Assembly: GCF_000300275.1 (NCBI RefSeq)
Contig: NZ_AMRN01000005.1
Span: forward strand, 186,001 to 250,000
Reading direction: 5' to 3'
DNA from: Thalassospira profundimaris WP0211
GTDB taxonomy: Bacteria; Pseudomonadota; Alphaproteobacteria; Rhodospirillales; Thalassospiraceae
DNA length: 64,000 bases
Shown in pieces: positions 17,680-27,087 of the stretch. Every line of letters starts with the position of its first letter. The stretch's first letter is position 1. The position numbers were made by a program, and so were the translations under genes. The notes under the pieces are model-generated. The model made no database searches. It was not told where the DNA came from and saw nothing but the letters and a program-made list of their open reading frames with translations.

Positions 17680-17919
17680 ATCTGAATTCCTGCAGATGGT
17701 CCCCAGGCGCCCGGTTTAACTCCCGAGGCCTTATTTTTATACGCATTAGCCGGTATATGCGTTCAGAAGATAGGCGCAATGCGCATTTACGCAAGGGAAA
17801 GCCTTTGACGGAAGCGCATCTAAGTCCTATTTCATTGTGCCACAGGCCATTTGGAATGGGTCTGAAAACGGCTCGGGGATTTTCCCGTGTCGCCCTCGCG
17901 AAGAAAAGGATGGTGCGCC

Positions 17920-19161
17920 GTGAACAGCAAACTTTCGTTGGAGAAGGACAAAATCAAGGTTGTCCTGCTCGAAGGTATCCATGAAAACGCTGTAAAGATG
18001 TTCAAAGAGGCCGGCTACTCTAATGTCGACCATTACCCTGCTGCGCTCGACGCGGACGAACTGAAGTCCGTTGTCTCCGAAGCGCACTTTTTGGGCATTC
18101 GTTCCCGTACCAAACTGACCGAAGACGTTATCGAAGCTGCGTCCAAGCTGACCTCGATCGGCTGTTTCTGCATCGGCACCAACCAGGTTGATCTGCAGGC
18201 CGCTGCGATGCGCGGTATCCCGGTGTTTAACGCACCGTATTCCAACACCCGTTCGGTTGCCGAACTGGTGCTGGGCCAGATCATCATGCTGCTGCGTGGT
18301 ATTCCCAAACGTAACGCAGCCGCCCATGAAGGCGACTGGCTGAAAAATGCCCATGGCTCATACGAGGCACGTGGCAAGACGCTTGGTATCATCGGCTATG
18401 GCCATATCGGTTCGCAGCTTTCGGTGCTGGCGGAATCGCTTGGCATGAATGTCATTTATTTTGACGTCATCAATAAGCTTGCCATGGGCAATGCCAATTC
18501 CTGTTCGTCGATGGATGAACTGCTTGCCAGATCGGATGTGGTATCGCTGCATGTTCCGGCCAACGAGCAGACCAAGAACATGATCACGGCAACTGAGCTC
18601 GCCAAGATGAAAAAGGGCGCACACCTGATCAATGCGGCACGTGGCAATGTCATCGTGATCGAAGATCTGGCGGCCGCCCTTGAAAGCGGCCATCTGGCCG
18701 GTGCGGCGATTGACGTGTTCCCGGTCGAACCGGCCGGCAAGGATGAAAAATTCGAAAGCCCGCTGCGCGGTATGGAAAACGTCATCCTGACCCCGCATAT
18801 CGGTGGTTCGACCCAGGAAGCACAGGAAAATATCGGGATCGAGGTCGCAGACAAGCTGATCACCTATTCCGATAACGGCTCGACCCTGGGGGCTGTGAAC
18901 TTCCCGGAAGTATCACTTCCGGTCAAGGATCGCACCCATACCCGCTTCATGCACATTCACCGCAACGTTCCGGGCGTGCTGCTTAAGATCAACGATGTGT
19001 TTGCCCGTCGCGGCATCAACATCAGCGGCCAGTATCTGCGCTCAGAAGGCGGTGTCGGCTATGTGGTGGTTGAAGTCGACGAGGAAATCAAACCGGGCGA
19101 GGGCGTTCGCAAGGAACTCTCGGCGATCGAAGGCACCCTTCGCGTGCGCTTCCTGTTCTGA
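17920..19161 (+). CDS. serA: D-3-phosphoglycerate dehydrogenase
   Basis: First step of serine synthesis: oxidation of 3-phosphoglycerate with NAD+. At 413 residues it is the short form with a C-terminal ACT domain (about 340-413, from FMHIHRNVPGVLLKINDVFA), which is the usual serine-binding regulatory module. The nucleotide motif is GYGHIGSQ; the catalytic arginine is in NAARGN and the histidine in PHIGGSTQEAQ. The open frame reaches a GTG at 17887, but I prefer the GTG at 17920, which has AAGGAT upstream and matches the usual N-terminus. It is followed by a strong terminator, so the gene is monocistronic. Confidence 0.95.
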   Translation: MNSKLSLEKDKIKVVLLEGIHENAVKMFKEAGYSNVDHYPAALDADELKSVVSEAHFLGIRSRTKLTEDVIEAASKLTSIGCFCIGTNQVDLQAAAMRGIPVFNAPYSNTRSVAELVLGQIIMLLRGIPKRNAAAHEGDWLKNAHGSYEARGKTLGIIGYGHIGSQLSVLAESLGMNVIYFDVINKLAMGNANSCSSMDELLARSDVVSLHVPANEQTKNMITATELAKMKKGAHLINAARGNVIVIEDLAAALESGHLAGAAIDVFPVEPAGKDEKFESPLRGMENVILTPHIGGSTQEAQENIGIEVADKLITYSDNGSTLGAVNFPEVSLPVKDRTHTRFMHIHRNVPGVLLKINDVFARRGINISGQYLRSEGGVGYVVVEVDEEIKPGEGVRKELSAIEGTLRVRFLF

Positions 19162-19183
19162 TCGGAACCGGTTTAATAAAATA

Positions 19184-19219
19184 AAAAAGGGCGGGTGCCA
19201 GATGGTGCCCGCCCTTTTT
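19184..19219. terminator. serA terminator
   Basis: A GGGCGGG/CCCGCCC stem is flanked by A6 and T5 and can act for serA and for the convergent GNAT gene. Confidence 0.88.
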
Positions 19220-19244
19220 CCGTTTTGTGGTGTCTCTGTGTTGC

Positions 19245-19727
19245 TTACAGCTTGCGATACATGACCAATGCATCGGTTTCGCCCAATGTCGGGTGCATGA
19301 AGGCACCGGGCAGGCGCCCGACAATCTCAAACCCAAGCTTTGGCCAAAGATGTACCGCGACGGCGTTACTGGCGATGACGAAATTGAACTGCATCGCGCG
19401 GTATCCAAGATCCTTGGCACGGACCAGCGAATCTTCACACATGCGCCGCGCAATGCCCCGACCACTGGCGGCAGGGGATGTCATGTAGCCGCAATTACAA
19501 ACATGCGATCCGCCGCCGCCCTGATTTTGGCGGATGTAATAGGTGCCAACGATCTTGCCGTCTTCCTCGGCAACCAGTGTGACCTTGTCCTTTCCCATCC
19601 AGTAGGCGATGACGTCGTCGTCACTTAGATTGCTATCAATGGCATAGGTATCCCCGGCCCGAAGGATGGGGGCGACAATTTCCAGAATGGCGGGAATGTC
19701 GTTGTCGGTGGCGGGGCGAATTTGCAT
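19245..19727 (-). CDS. GNAT-family N-acetyltransferase
   Basis: A 160-residue single-domain GNAT protein. The acetyl-CoA pyrophosphate loop is SGRGIARRMCEDSL, preceded by strand VGTYYIRQN and followed by the C-terminal NAVAVHLWPKLGFEIVGRLP motif. It most resembles RimI/PhnO-like small-molecule or protein acetyltransferases; substrate unknown. It lies 43 bases downstream of aat on the same strand and may be cotranscribed. Confidence 0.88.
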   Translation of the reverse strand: MQIRPATDNDIPAILEIVAPILRAGDTYAIDSNLSDDDVIAYWMGKDKVTLVAEEDGKIVGTYYIRQNQGGGGSHVCNCGYMTSPAASGRGIARRMCEDSLVRAKDLGYRAMQFNFVIASNAVAVHLWPKLGFEIVGRLPGAFMHPTLGETDALVMYRKL

Positions 19728-19770
19728 GGGGTGCTCGTCTTGGCGTGAAGGTCAATCGGCTCGGCCGAAC

Positions 19771-20436
19771 TCAGGAGGGCGCGTGTGGCTTACTATCGCC
19801 GCCTGTCAGGGTTTCTTCAAGGATTTCGGGATCGACTTCAAACGGAAGGTTGGCGCGCCCCGTCAATGCCTTGGCCAGCTCGTTGCGATACCGTTCGCGC
19901 GGGATTTCCTCGACCCCGAACTGTTTGAGGTGATCATTGACGAACTGCGTATCAAGCAGGCTGTAGCCCCCCTGACGCATCAGCGCGACCAGATGGACGA
20001 GGGCGACTTTTGATGCATTGGTCGCGCGTGAAAACATGCTTTCACCAAAGAACGCCTTGCCCAGACTGACACCATACAAACCACCAACCAGCTCGCCGTC
20101 TTTCCATGCCTCTATCGAATGCGCGCAGCCCATCTTGTGAAGCGCACAATATGCATCAAGGATGTTGCTGTTAATCCAGGTGTCATCGCGGGTATCGGTG
20201 GGCTCCGCACAGGCGCGGATGACCTCGGGAAAGGCCCGGTCGACATGGATCTTATAGGTGCCCTTGCGCACAGCCTTGCGTAGGCTGCGCGGGACATGAA
20301 ACCCGTCAAGCGGCAAGACGCCGCGCCACTCCGGATCAATCCAGTACAGGGTTGGATCATCATGGCTTTCGGCCATTGGAAACAGCCCGACGGAATAGGC
20401 GCGGATCAAAAGATCAGGGGTCAGCTGGTTTGACAT
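19771..20436 (-). CDS. aat: Leucyl/phenylalanyl-tRNA--protein transferase
   Basis: Aat adds Leu or Phe to proteins with N-terminal Arg or Lys, creating N-degrons recognised by ClpS. The protein has 221 residues from the ATG at 20436; the frame extends 23 codons further but that part lacks family character. Diagnostic segments are AYSVGLFPMAE, YWIDPEWRGVLPLDGFHVPR, GELVGGLYGVSLGKAFFGES and DTQFVNDHLKQFG. With clpS and clpA near 10-13 kb, the window carries the core bacterial N-degron pathway. Confidence 0.95.
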   Translation of the reverse strand: MSNQLTPDLLIRAYSVGLFPMAESHDDPTLYWIDPEWRGVLPLDGFHVPRSLRKAVRKGTYKIHVDRAFPEVIRACAEPTDTRDDTWINSNILDAYCALHKMGCAHSIEAWKDGELVGGLYGVSLGKAFFGESMFSRATNASKVALVHLVALMRQGGYSLLDTQFVNDHLKQFGVEEIPRERYRNELAKALTGRANLPFEVDPEILEETLTGGDSKPHAPS

Positions 20437-20590
20437 GATCGCAGTGATAATTGCTTTGATCCTGTTTTTCTGGTGGTTGTTTACATATGAGTGACCCGGT
20501 CGCATGCGACAAGGTCGTTACCATTTCCAGTTTGAACCGGTCCCTTATAATAGGGAAGCGCGATTAAATTTTTGATTTAAATCTCAAACG

Positions 20591-20618
20591 AAAAACGGGA
20601 ACCCGAAGGTTCCCGTTT
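20591..20618 (-). terminator. accBC terminator
   Basis: An AAACGGGAACC/GGTTCCCGTTT hairpin with a short loop; read on the minus strand it is followed by a T-tract. It lies 21 bases beyond the accC stop. Confidence 0.88.
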
Positions 20619-20638
20619 GGAATAGGCTTAGGCGCTGA

Positions 20639-21988
20639 TCACAGCGTTTTATTCATGCCCATGAACTTTTCCAGCCAGTGGATGTCATAATCCCCTTTCT
20701 GGATGTCCGGGTTGGCAAGAAGTGTTTGATGCAGCGGAATGGTGGTTTTGATGCCGCCAATCGCGTATTCGGCCAGTGCACGACGCAGACGCATCATGCA
20801 TTCTTCACGGTCGCGACCATGAACAATCAGCTTTGCGATCATGCTGTCGTAATAGGGCGGGATCGAATAACCGGTGTAAATACCGCTGTCGACACGAACG
20901 CCCAGTCCGCCAGGTGCATGATATTCCTTGATCTTGCCCGGTGACGGGACAAAGGTCTGCGGGTCTTCGGCGTTGATGCGGCATTCAATGGCGTGACCAT
21001 GAATTTCAAGGTCTTCCTGCTTGAATGACAGCTCAAGACCAGCTGCAACGCGGATCTGTTCGCGCACAAGGTCAACACCGGAAATCATTTCGGTGACCGG
21101 GTGTTCCACCTGAAGGCGGGTGTTCATTTCGATGAAATAGAACTCGCCATTTTCATAGAGGAACTCGATGGTGCCGGCATTGCGATACCCCATGCCGATC
21201 ATGGCATTCGCAACCGTGGAACCGATCCGTTCGCGTTCTTCGGGCGTCAGGGTCGGAGACGGGGCTTCTTCAAGCACCTTCTGGTGGCGGCGCTGCAAAG
21301 AGCAATCGCGTTCAAACAGGTGAACGGCGTTGCCGTGCGTATCCCCGATGACCTGCAATTCGATGTGGCGCGGTTTGCCAAGGTACTTTTCCATGTAAAC
21401 GGCGGCATTGCCAAAGTTCTGCAATGCTTCCTTACGGGTCATGGAAAATGCTTCGGCAAGGTCTTCTTCGCGCTCAACCACTTTCATGCCACGACCGCCG
21501 CCGCCGCCTGATGCCTTGATCAGGACCGGAAAACCGATCTCCTTGGCACATTTGCGGGCTTCGTCAACGCTGGTGATTTCACCATCAGATCCCGGAACAC
21601 ACGGAATACCAAGCTTTTCGGCCGTCTGTTTTGCCGTGATCTTGTCGCCCATCATGCGGATATGTTCCGGCGTCGGGCCGATGAAGGCAAAGCCGTGCTC
21701 TTCGACCATGGAGGCGAAATCAGCGTTTTCCGACAGGAAGCCGTAGCCCGGATGGATGGCCTCGGCCCCGGTGATTTCAGCAGCCGAAAGAATGGCCGGA
21801 ATATTCAGATAACTGTCTTTGGATGCTGCCGGGCCGATGCAGACCGATTCGTCGGCCAGACGCACATGCATGGCGTCCGCATCAGCAGTGGAATGCACCG
21901 CGACAGTTTTGATGCCCATTTCGCGGCAGGCGCGCTGAATTCGAAGCGCGATTTCGCCACGGTTGGCAATCAGGATTTTGTCGAACAT
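20639..21988 (-). CDS. accC: Acetyl-CoA carboxylase, biotin carboxylase subunit
   Basis: ATP-dependent carboxylation of the biotin on AccB, the first half-reaction of acetyl-CoA carboxylase in fatty-acid synthesis. The 449-residue length is typical. It has the N-terminal [17 protein letters not shown] signature, the ATP-grasp glycine-rich loop [14 protein letters not shown], the motif [16 protein letters not shown] that holds catalytic Glu and Arg, and a C-terminal biotin carboxylase domain. It starts 17 bases after accB in the conserved order. Confidence 0.97.
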   Translation of the reverse strand: MFDKILIANRGEIALRIQRACREMGIKTVAVHSTADADAMHVRLADESVCIGPAASKDSYLNIPAILSAAEITGAEAIHPGYGFLSENADFASMVEEHGFAFIGPTPEHIRMMGDKITAKQTAEKLGIPCVPGSDGEITSVDEARKCAKEIGFPVLIKASGGGGGRGMKVVEREEDLAEAFSMTRKEALQNFGNAAVYMEKYLGKPRHIELQVIGDTHGNAVHLFERDCSLQRRHQKVLEEAPSPTLTPEERERIGSTVANAMIGMGYRNAGTIEFLYENGEFYFIEMNTRLQVEHPVTEMISGVDLVREQIRVAAGLELSFKQEDLEIHGHAIECRINAEDPQTFVPSPGKIKEYHAPGGLGVRVDSGIYTGYSIPPYYDSMIAKLIVHGRDREECMMRLRRALAEYAIGGIKTTIPLHQTLLANPDIQKGDYDIHWLEKFMGMNKTL

Positions 21989-22005
21989 GCGGTTGATACC
22001 CCGGC

Positions 22006-22452
22006 TTATTCAATAATGACTAGCGGCTCGTCATATTCGACCGGATGGCCGTCGGTCGCGATAATCTGGGTGATCTTGCCAGATTTTGGTGCGCGGATCG
22101 GGTTGAAGGTCTTCATCGCTTCGATCAGCATCAGGGTCTGGCCTTCGGCAATGCTTGCGCCGACCGAGATGAACGGAGCCGCACCCGGTTCCGGTGCAAA
22201 ATAGACAACGCCGACCATCGGCGATTTAACCGCACCCGGATGGGAGGCGGCATCAGACGGCGCCGCAACAGCCGGCGCGGACGCAGCCGGAGCAGCCGGC
22301 GCCATAGCCGGAGCAGCAGCAACCATGGTGCCCTGACGGGCGACGCGAATACGGTTGTCACCTGCGGCAACTTCAATTTCGGTCAGATTGGTGTCGTCCA
22401 GCAGCTCGGCGAGCTGGCGAATGGCGTCATTGTCGATGTTGAACTTGCTCAT
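22006..22452 (-). CDS. accB: Biotin carboxyl carrier protein
   Basis: A 148-residue protein with an N-terminal helical part, an Ala/Pro-rich linker (about residues 45-65), and a biotinyl domain. The biotin-accepting lysine lies in [10 protein letters not shown]; the usual AMKM/AMKL is AMKT here, which is tolerated in many bacteria. The gene is coupled to accC and follows the aroQ remnant. Confidence 0.96.
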   Translation of the reverse strand: MSKFNIDNDAIRQLAELLDDTNLTEIEVAAGDNRIRVARQGTMVAAAPAMAPAAPAASAPAVAAPSDAASHPGAVKSPMVGVVYFAPEPGAAPFISVGASIAEGQTLMLIEAMKTFNPIRAPKSGKITQIIATDGHPVEYDEPLVIIE

Positions 22453-22462
22453 TTCGATATCT

Positions 22463-22870
22463 TTATGATGGTGTGTGGATCAATCCGCGCATGGCATCCA
22501 GGGCGTTCTTGGTGCTCCGGGAGCCAAAGCCGTAGATCATGCCGTTTGCAGCTTTCGAGACGTTTAAATCGTGTCTGAATGCATTCCGCTTTTGAATATT
22601 GGACAGATGAATCCCGAATTTCGCCATGAACAATGCGGCGAAAGATTCAAGGATCGCAACCGATGTGTGCGTATATGCCTTAGCATTGCCAAGAATGCCA
22701 GAGTCTTCTTGTCGGTTTTGCCTAAAACCAGTCAACTCGTTCACTTCCATTCTTGCTTCGAAGCATCCATCGCGCATCAGTCCGCAGGGTGTCTCGACCG
22801 TTCAGGAATGCCCGAACCGCGAAGCAATCCGCTTCTGAATGCCCAACATTTGGAGTTGCGTTTATAACAC
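22463..22870 (-). pseudogene. aroQ: Decayed 3-dehydroquinate dehydratase (type II) gene
   Basis: The minus strand upstream of accB translates to a stretch recognisable as AroQ: AKAYTHTSVAILESFAAL, then IHLSNIQKRNAFRH, then VSKAANGMIYGFGSRS. The N-terminal half is ruined. A weak NLNMLG-like segment (QLQMLGIQKR) can be seen upstream, but an in-frame stop interrupts it, and the region that should carry the Arg and Tyr catalytic residues is unrecognisable. The Glu normally before HLSN is also absent. An ATG-started open frame of 104 codons remains (22463-22777). The position just before accB-accC matches the conserved aroQ-accB-accC order. The shikimate step must be served by another gene outside the window. 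Confidence 0.78.
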
Positions 22871-23070
22871 GACCAAAGTCTGACGCAACTTTGCATTGGC
22901 CTTTGCAACGCGGCCTTGATGCTTCCGGGGTGCATGATTGACCGGCAAGGCGAGCTTGCCGGGCCATCAACACCAAAAAGCCATGCAAGACGGCTTGCTT
23001 CGGGCGAGCGTGCTGCGCATACTGCGCGGCAATTGTGAATAATTTGATACCACATGGATGAAACGAAAAG
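22871..23070. other. Gap between aroQ remnant and thiSG
   Basis: No gene. It contains a perfect hairpin CCGGCAAG-GCGAG-CTTGCCGG at 22942-22962 without a T-tract. I looked for the conserved parts of a TPP riboswitch (THI box) and did not find them. Confidence 0.5.
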
Positions 23071-24066
23071 ATGCGTCTTACGATCAACGGTGAAGACCGC
23101 ACCATCGAAAATGCTGGAAACGTTGCCGAACTTCTTGGCGAGCTTGGAATCGCCCAGACCAAGGTCGCAGTTGAACGCAATCTGGAAATCGTTCCCAAGA
23201 CGGCCTATGGCGAAACCCTGCTGGCCGATGGCGACAAACTTGAAATCGTGCATTTTATCGGCGGTGGGTCACATGAAGCAGGCCTGGCCGCGGCAGACGA
23301 TGACGGTTTCGTTGTTGCGGGCAAGAAATTCTCGTCCCGCCTGCTGGTGGGGACCGGTAAATACAAAGATTTTGAGGAAACCAAAATCGCGATCGAGGCA
23401 TCCGGTGCCGAAATCGTCACGGTTGCCGTGCGCCGCGTGAACCTGACCGACCCGAACCAGCCGATGCTGGTCGATTATGTCGATCCGAAAAAATACACCT
23501 ATCTGCCCAATACGGCCGGCTGTTTTACCGCCGATGATGCTGTGCGCACCTTGCGTCTGGCACGCGAAGCAGGCGGCTGGAATCTGGTGAAACTTGAAGT
23601 GCTGGGCGATCAGGCCACACTTTATCCCAATATGCCCGAAACGCTTAAGGCGGCCGAAGCCCTGATCAAGGACGGCTTTGATGTCATGGTGTATTGCAGC
23701 GACGATCCCATTCAGGCCAAGATGCTTGAAGATATGGGCTGCTGCGCGATCATGCCGCTGGGCTCTTTGATCGGTTCTGGCATGGGCATTTTGAATCCGG
23801 TCAATATTGCGCTGATCAAGGAAAACGCCAATGTGCCGGTTCTGGTTGATGCCGGTGTCGGCAGTGCATCCGATGCCGCAGTTGCCATGGAACTGGGCTG
23901 TGACGGTGTCTTGATGAATACCGCAATCGCCGGGGCTAAGGACCCAATCCGTATGGCGCGCGCCATGAAACATGCCATCATTGCCGGGCGTGAATCCTTC
24001 CTGGCTGGGCGGATGCCCAAAAAGAAATACGCCGATCCGTCATCGCCACTGGCCGGGATTATCTAG
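23071..24066 (+). CDS. thiSG: Fused sulfur carrier ThiS and thiazole synthase ThiG
   Basis: One uninterrupted frame of 331 residues. Residues 1-66 are ThiS ([10 protein letters not shown] start, end FIGGG at 62-66). A 12-residue Ala/Asp linker follows, then ThiG from about residue 78 ([20 protein letters not shown]), with the DXP-binding imine lysine Lys174 in [11 protein letters not shown] and the phosphate-binding glycines in [10 protein letters not shown]. ThiG condenses deoxyxylulose 5-phosphate, dehydroglycine and sulfur from ThiS thiocarboxylate to form the thiazole of thiamine. In separate proteins the Gly-Gly of ThiS is the C-terminus; here it is internal. Other thi genes are not adjacent. 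A terminator follows. Confidence 0.93.
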   Translation: MRLTINGEDRTIENAGNVAELLGELGIAQTKVAVERNLEIVPKTAYGETLLADGDKLEIVHFIGGGSHEAGLAAADDDGFVVAGKKFSSRLLVGTGKYKDFEETKIAIEASGAEIVTVAVRRVNLTDPNQPMLVDYVDPKKYTYLPNTAGCFTADDAVRTLRLAREAGGWNLVKLEVLGDQATLYPNMPETLKAAEALIKDGFDVMVYCSDDPIQAKMLEDMGCCAIMPLGSLIGSGMGILNPVNIALIKENANVPVLVDAGVGSASDAAVAMELGCDGVLMNTAIAGAKDPIRMARAMKHAIIAGRESFLAGRMPKKKYADPSSPLAGII

Positions 24067-24094
24067 GCGATATCCTTGCGATATGTTGTAATGC

Positions 24095-24126
24095 AAAAGG
24101 CCGTTTCACTATCGAAACGGCCTTTT
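24095..24126. terminator. thiSG terminator
   Basis: An AAAAGGCCGTTTC/GAAACGGCCTTTT stem with a short loop. It can serve thiSG and the convergent DsbA-like gene. Confidence 0.9.
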
Positions 24127-24198
24127 GCTTTTTCATTGAGACCACGAAACAACAAAACTGCACATGTTGGCGTTTTGTGTTTGGTCAGGTCGTCTTGA

Positions 24199-24960
24199 TC
24201 AGGACGCGTCTTTCAGTCCGGCATCGACCAGTGCATTGACACGCTCCATATCCGCACCCGAAACCATGGTGCCATTGATCAGGAAGGCCGGGGTGCCGGA
24301 AATACCAACAGCGCGCGCCATGCTCGAATACTGTGCCAGCATGCCGGTGATTTCGGGCGCCTTCATGTCTTCAAGCATCTGTTCAACATCGATGCCAACG
24401 CCTGCGGCCAGTTCATTGATACGGTCCTGATCAAGCAGACCACGGTTGGTCATGAAGGCTTCGTGGGCTTCCATGTATTTGCCCTGTTTGTCGGCGGCGA
24501 GTGCAGCACGCGCGGCAAGGGTGCTTTCCTCGCGCAGGATCGGGAATTCGACAAAGATGGTGCGAACCTTGCCGTCACTGTTTTCGGCAATTTCCTTCAC
24601 GCCATCAAAGGCGCGCTTGCAATAACCGCAGTGGTAATCAAAAAACTCGATCACGGTTACTGGCGCATCAACCGGACCGACCGAGGGAACGGAACTGTCA
24701 GCAACCAGCGCATCCCAGACAGGGGTGATGGCTTCTGCCTGCTGGCGGGCCTGTGCGGCCGCTTGCCAGGATTGGACATTCTGGATCGCGCGCAAAAGAA
24801 CATCCGGGTTATCAAGCAGATATTGTTCAATAACGCCTTCGATTTCGGTTTTCTGTGCAGCGCTCAGGCTATCCTGTGCAAAGGCAGCCTGCGCACCAAA
24901 CAGCATGCCGATACCAAGTGCTGTGCCAGCAAGAAAGCGTTTTGCGATATGGGAGTTCAT
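24199..24960 (-). CDS. Periplasmic DsbA-family thiol oxidoreductase
   Basis: A 253-residue secreted protein with signal peptide ending at AAFAQ. An N-terminal helical segment (about residues 30-85, with LLDNPDVLLRAIQNVQ) resembles the oligomerisation stalk of the ScsC/Com1 group. The thioredoxin-fold active site is CGYC in FFDYHCGYCKRAF, and the cis-proline loop is GISGTPAFLING. Substrates are periplasmic proteins; whether it acts as oxidase or isomerase depends on oligomerisation, which cannot be read here. It is followed at a distance by the convergent thiSG terminator. Confidence 0.9.
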   Translation of the reverse strand: MNSHIAKRFLAGTALGIGMLFGAQAAFAQDSLSAAQKTEIEGVIEQYLLDNPDVLLRAIQNVQSWQAAAQARQQAEAITPVWDALVADSSVPSVGPVDAPVTVIEFFDYHCGYCKRAFDGVKEIAENSDGKVRTIFVEFPILREESTLAARAALAADKQGKYMEAHEAFMTNRGLLDQDRINELAAGVGIDVEQMLEDMKAPEITGMLAQYSSMARAVGISGTPAFLINGTMVSGADMERVNALVDAGLKDAS

Positions 24961-25047
24961 TGGACGTCCTTTTGTCTCTGGCCAGTGTGTAATGCTGTGG
25001 TCCTGACCCTGATGAAATGTGATGGTTTTTGATACGTGATCTCGTTG

Positions 25048-25734
25048 CTAACGTGAAAGTAAAATATGCGTTAGATGTATCACACTATTCTGTGCGGCGA
25101 TGTGATCATCGCCCGAAACAATGCCAATCCATACAAGGCGCACCTCGTTGGCCTCGGCTTCGGGCCAATATCGCCGATAAAGCGTCGCCAGATCAAAATA
25201 TTCGCGGTGCCATTCACCGTAGCGCACTTCATACTGGCCAACGGCGATACGGACTTCCTGATCCATGGTTGGTTTGCCGGAACCAAGGTCGCTTTCTGTC
25301 CAGCTTCCCTGTGCCTGCCGTCGGAAACCAAGCACCAGTTCAACATCCCCGACTTGGGCCGCACTGTTGAATTGCCAGTCAAACGACAAAAACGGTGAGG
25401 CCAGCACGATTACATTTGTCCGCCGACCGATTTCAAATGCCCCCATGCCGGGGCGCGCGGCAAGGGCGATGCGTCCGTCCTTGTCCTCCCAACCAAGCGG
25501 GGCCGGGTTCACGTCAGACTTTTGATTGACCTGCCAATAGCGCGGCGGGTTGGACAGTGAAAAAGGCGCATACAGTAGTTTCAGGTCACCACTGACATCC
25601 ACACCAGCGCCCGGCAGGCTGCAACTTGCCATGCCGAGAGATCCCAGCACGACCATTACAGACGCCAAAACCCTTCTGGATGTGAAGGCGCGCGCGGCCC
25701 GCGGCTTGGCGCGCAGAGCGGGCGAAGACGTCAA
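25048..25734 (-). CDS. Putative lipoprotein, DUF3047-like
   Basis: 228 residues with an Arg-rich N-region, a hydrophobic stretch and lipobox GMASC, so probably lipidated. The mature part is rich in beta strands and Trp (PFLSFDWQFNS, WIGIVSGDDHIAAQNSVIH). The pattern recalls DUF3047 proteins, but I am not certain. It begins with a TTG that overlaps the TGA stop of the M48 protease gene (TTGA), so translation is coupled. Confidence 0.65.
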   Translation of the reverse strand: MTSSPALRAKPRAARAFTSRRVLASVMVVLGSLGMASCSLPGAGVDVSGDLKLLYAPFSLSNPPRYWQVNQKSDVNPAPLGWEDKDGRIALAARPGMGAFEIGRRTNVIVLASPFLSFDWQFNSAAQVGDVELVLGFRRQAQGSWTESDLGSGKPTMDQEVRIAVGQYEVRYGEWHREYFDLATLYRRYWPEAEANEVRLVWIGIVSGDDHIAAQNSVIHLTHILLSR

Positions 25735-27086
25735 TTGGCGGCGTCCTTGCCCGGTACACCATCAGGATTGGTCGCCTGAAGAATGTCCTGCGCACGAACC
25801 CATGTGGCCGTACCCTTTTCAAGCTTCCGGTCGGCTTGAACCGCATGATAGCTCGCCGCTTGCCGGTCACCGGTCAAAAGGCTGTATTCCGCCTGCGAAA
25901 GGGACGCTTCGCCTTCGTTGCCAAGACGGTTTTCAACAATCGCACGGAACCGCCATGCCGATGCATTGCCGCGTTCGCGCGACAGTACCCCGATCAGGTT
26001 TTCCTTGGCCGGTGCCAGATAGGCCTCATCGCCGGTTTCAATCATTGCATGCGCCAGAAGAAGTCGGATCAGTGGTGCACCGTTTGAAAGTTCAGCCGAC
26101 TTTTGCAGCGGTGGGATGGCATCGCGCGCACGCCCGAATTCGAGAAGAATCTGGCCTTTCAGTTCTTCGAAATAGGGATTGGACGGTTCCTCGGCGATCA
26201 GCCCTTCGATAATCTCAAGCGCGGGCTCAAGCTGCGAATCCCGGTAATAGGCGATCGAGCGGGCATAACGTGCGGCAATGCTCGTATCGCTTTCGGGATA
26301 GGTGCGCATGGTATTTTGAATATGGTTGGTAAAGGCAAACAGCTTGGCGCGCATGCGGGCATGGCGCTCATACAGATCCGGGCTGACCTTTGCATCCTTG
26401 AGTGACGAGTTGGACACATAATTTTCAAGGAAATCGACACGTTCGACGGTCAGTGGGTGGCTGCGCAGATACGGGTCCTGGCTTGCGGTACTCAGCAATT
26501 CCTGACCTTCAAGCGTCTGCATGAATTCCAGCATCCCGCGCGATGAAATGCCTGCTTCTGTTAAATACTTCACACCGGCCTGATCGGCACTGCTTTCCTG
26601 GGTCCGCGAATAGGCAAGGAAGTTACGGGTGGCCACGTTCTGACCGCCCAGAATGGCGGCAGTACCGACGTCGGAGCGCCCCGCAGCAACACCGGCAGCA
26701 ACACCGGCAATTGTGGAAAGAATCGAGATTGCAGACGCATTGCGCAACTGGTCATGAACACGCGAAAGATGGCCGCCCGATATGTGGCCGGTCTCGTGGG
26801 CAACAACGCCGATAACCTGTTCGGGAGTCTCTGCTTTTAACAACAGCCCAGTATTGATAAAAAGCTTTTGGCCCCCGGCAACAAATGCGTTCAAGCTGTT
26901 GTCGGAAACGATATAAATGGACACGCCATTCGGATCGAGGCCCGCTGCCCTGAAAATGGGCGTGGCATACATCCGAAGGGTTTCCTCGATCTCTGTATCG
27001 CGGATAAAAGAACGACCCTGCGCGAAAACCGTGCTAGGCAGGGCAACAAGGAAAATGGCAGTGAGAGTAATAATGCGTCTGAGCAA
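25731..27086 (-). CDS. Periplasmic M48 metalloprotease with TPR repeats (BepA-like)
   Basis: The protein has a signal peptide (LRRIITLTAIFLVALPSTVFA), then the M48 peptidase domain with the zinc motif HETGH in VVAHETGHISGGHLSR and the distal Glu region SADQAGVKYLTEAG. The C-terminal half contains TPR-like helices. BepA-type proteases act on misassembled outer-membrane proteins, including LptD and Bam substrates. The open frame extends to a TTG at 27140, but the TTG at 27086 gives a compact signal peptide and has GGAAC upstream. The 3' end overlaps the next gene by 4 bases. Confidence 0.9.
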   Translation of the reverse strand: MLRRIITLTAIFLVALPSTVFAQGRSFIRDTEIEETLRMYATPIFRAAGLDPNGVSIYIVSDNSLNAFVAGGQKLFINTGLLLKAETPEQVIGVVAHETGHISGGHLSRVHDQLRNASAISILSTIAGVAAGVAAGRSDVGTAAILGGQNVATRNFLAYSRTQESSADQAGVKYLTEAGISSRGMLEFMQTLEGQELLSTASQDPYLRSHPLTVERVDFLENYVSNSSLKDAKVSPDLYERHARMRAKLFAFTNHIQNTMRTYPESDTSIAARYARSIAYYRDSQLEPALEIIEGLIAEEPSNPYFEELKGQILLEFGRARDAIPPLQKSAELSNGAPLIRLLLAHAMIETGDEAYLAPAKENLIGVLSRERGNASAWRFRAIVENRLGNEGEASLSQAEYSLLTGDRQAASYHAVQADRKLEKGTATWVRAQDILQATNPDGVPGKDAAN

Positions 27087-27087
27087 A

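Noticed and set aside
22942-22962. A perfect hairpin upstream of thiSG as a possible TPP riboswitch
   Set aside because: The conserved THI-box segments are not present; it is a simple hairpin without a T-tract.
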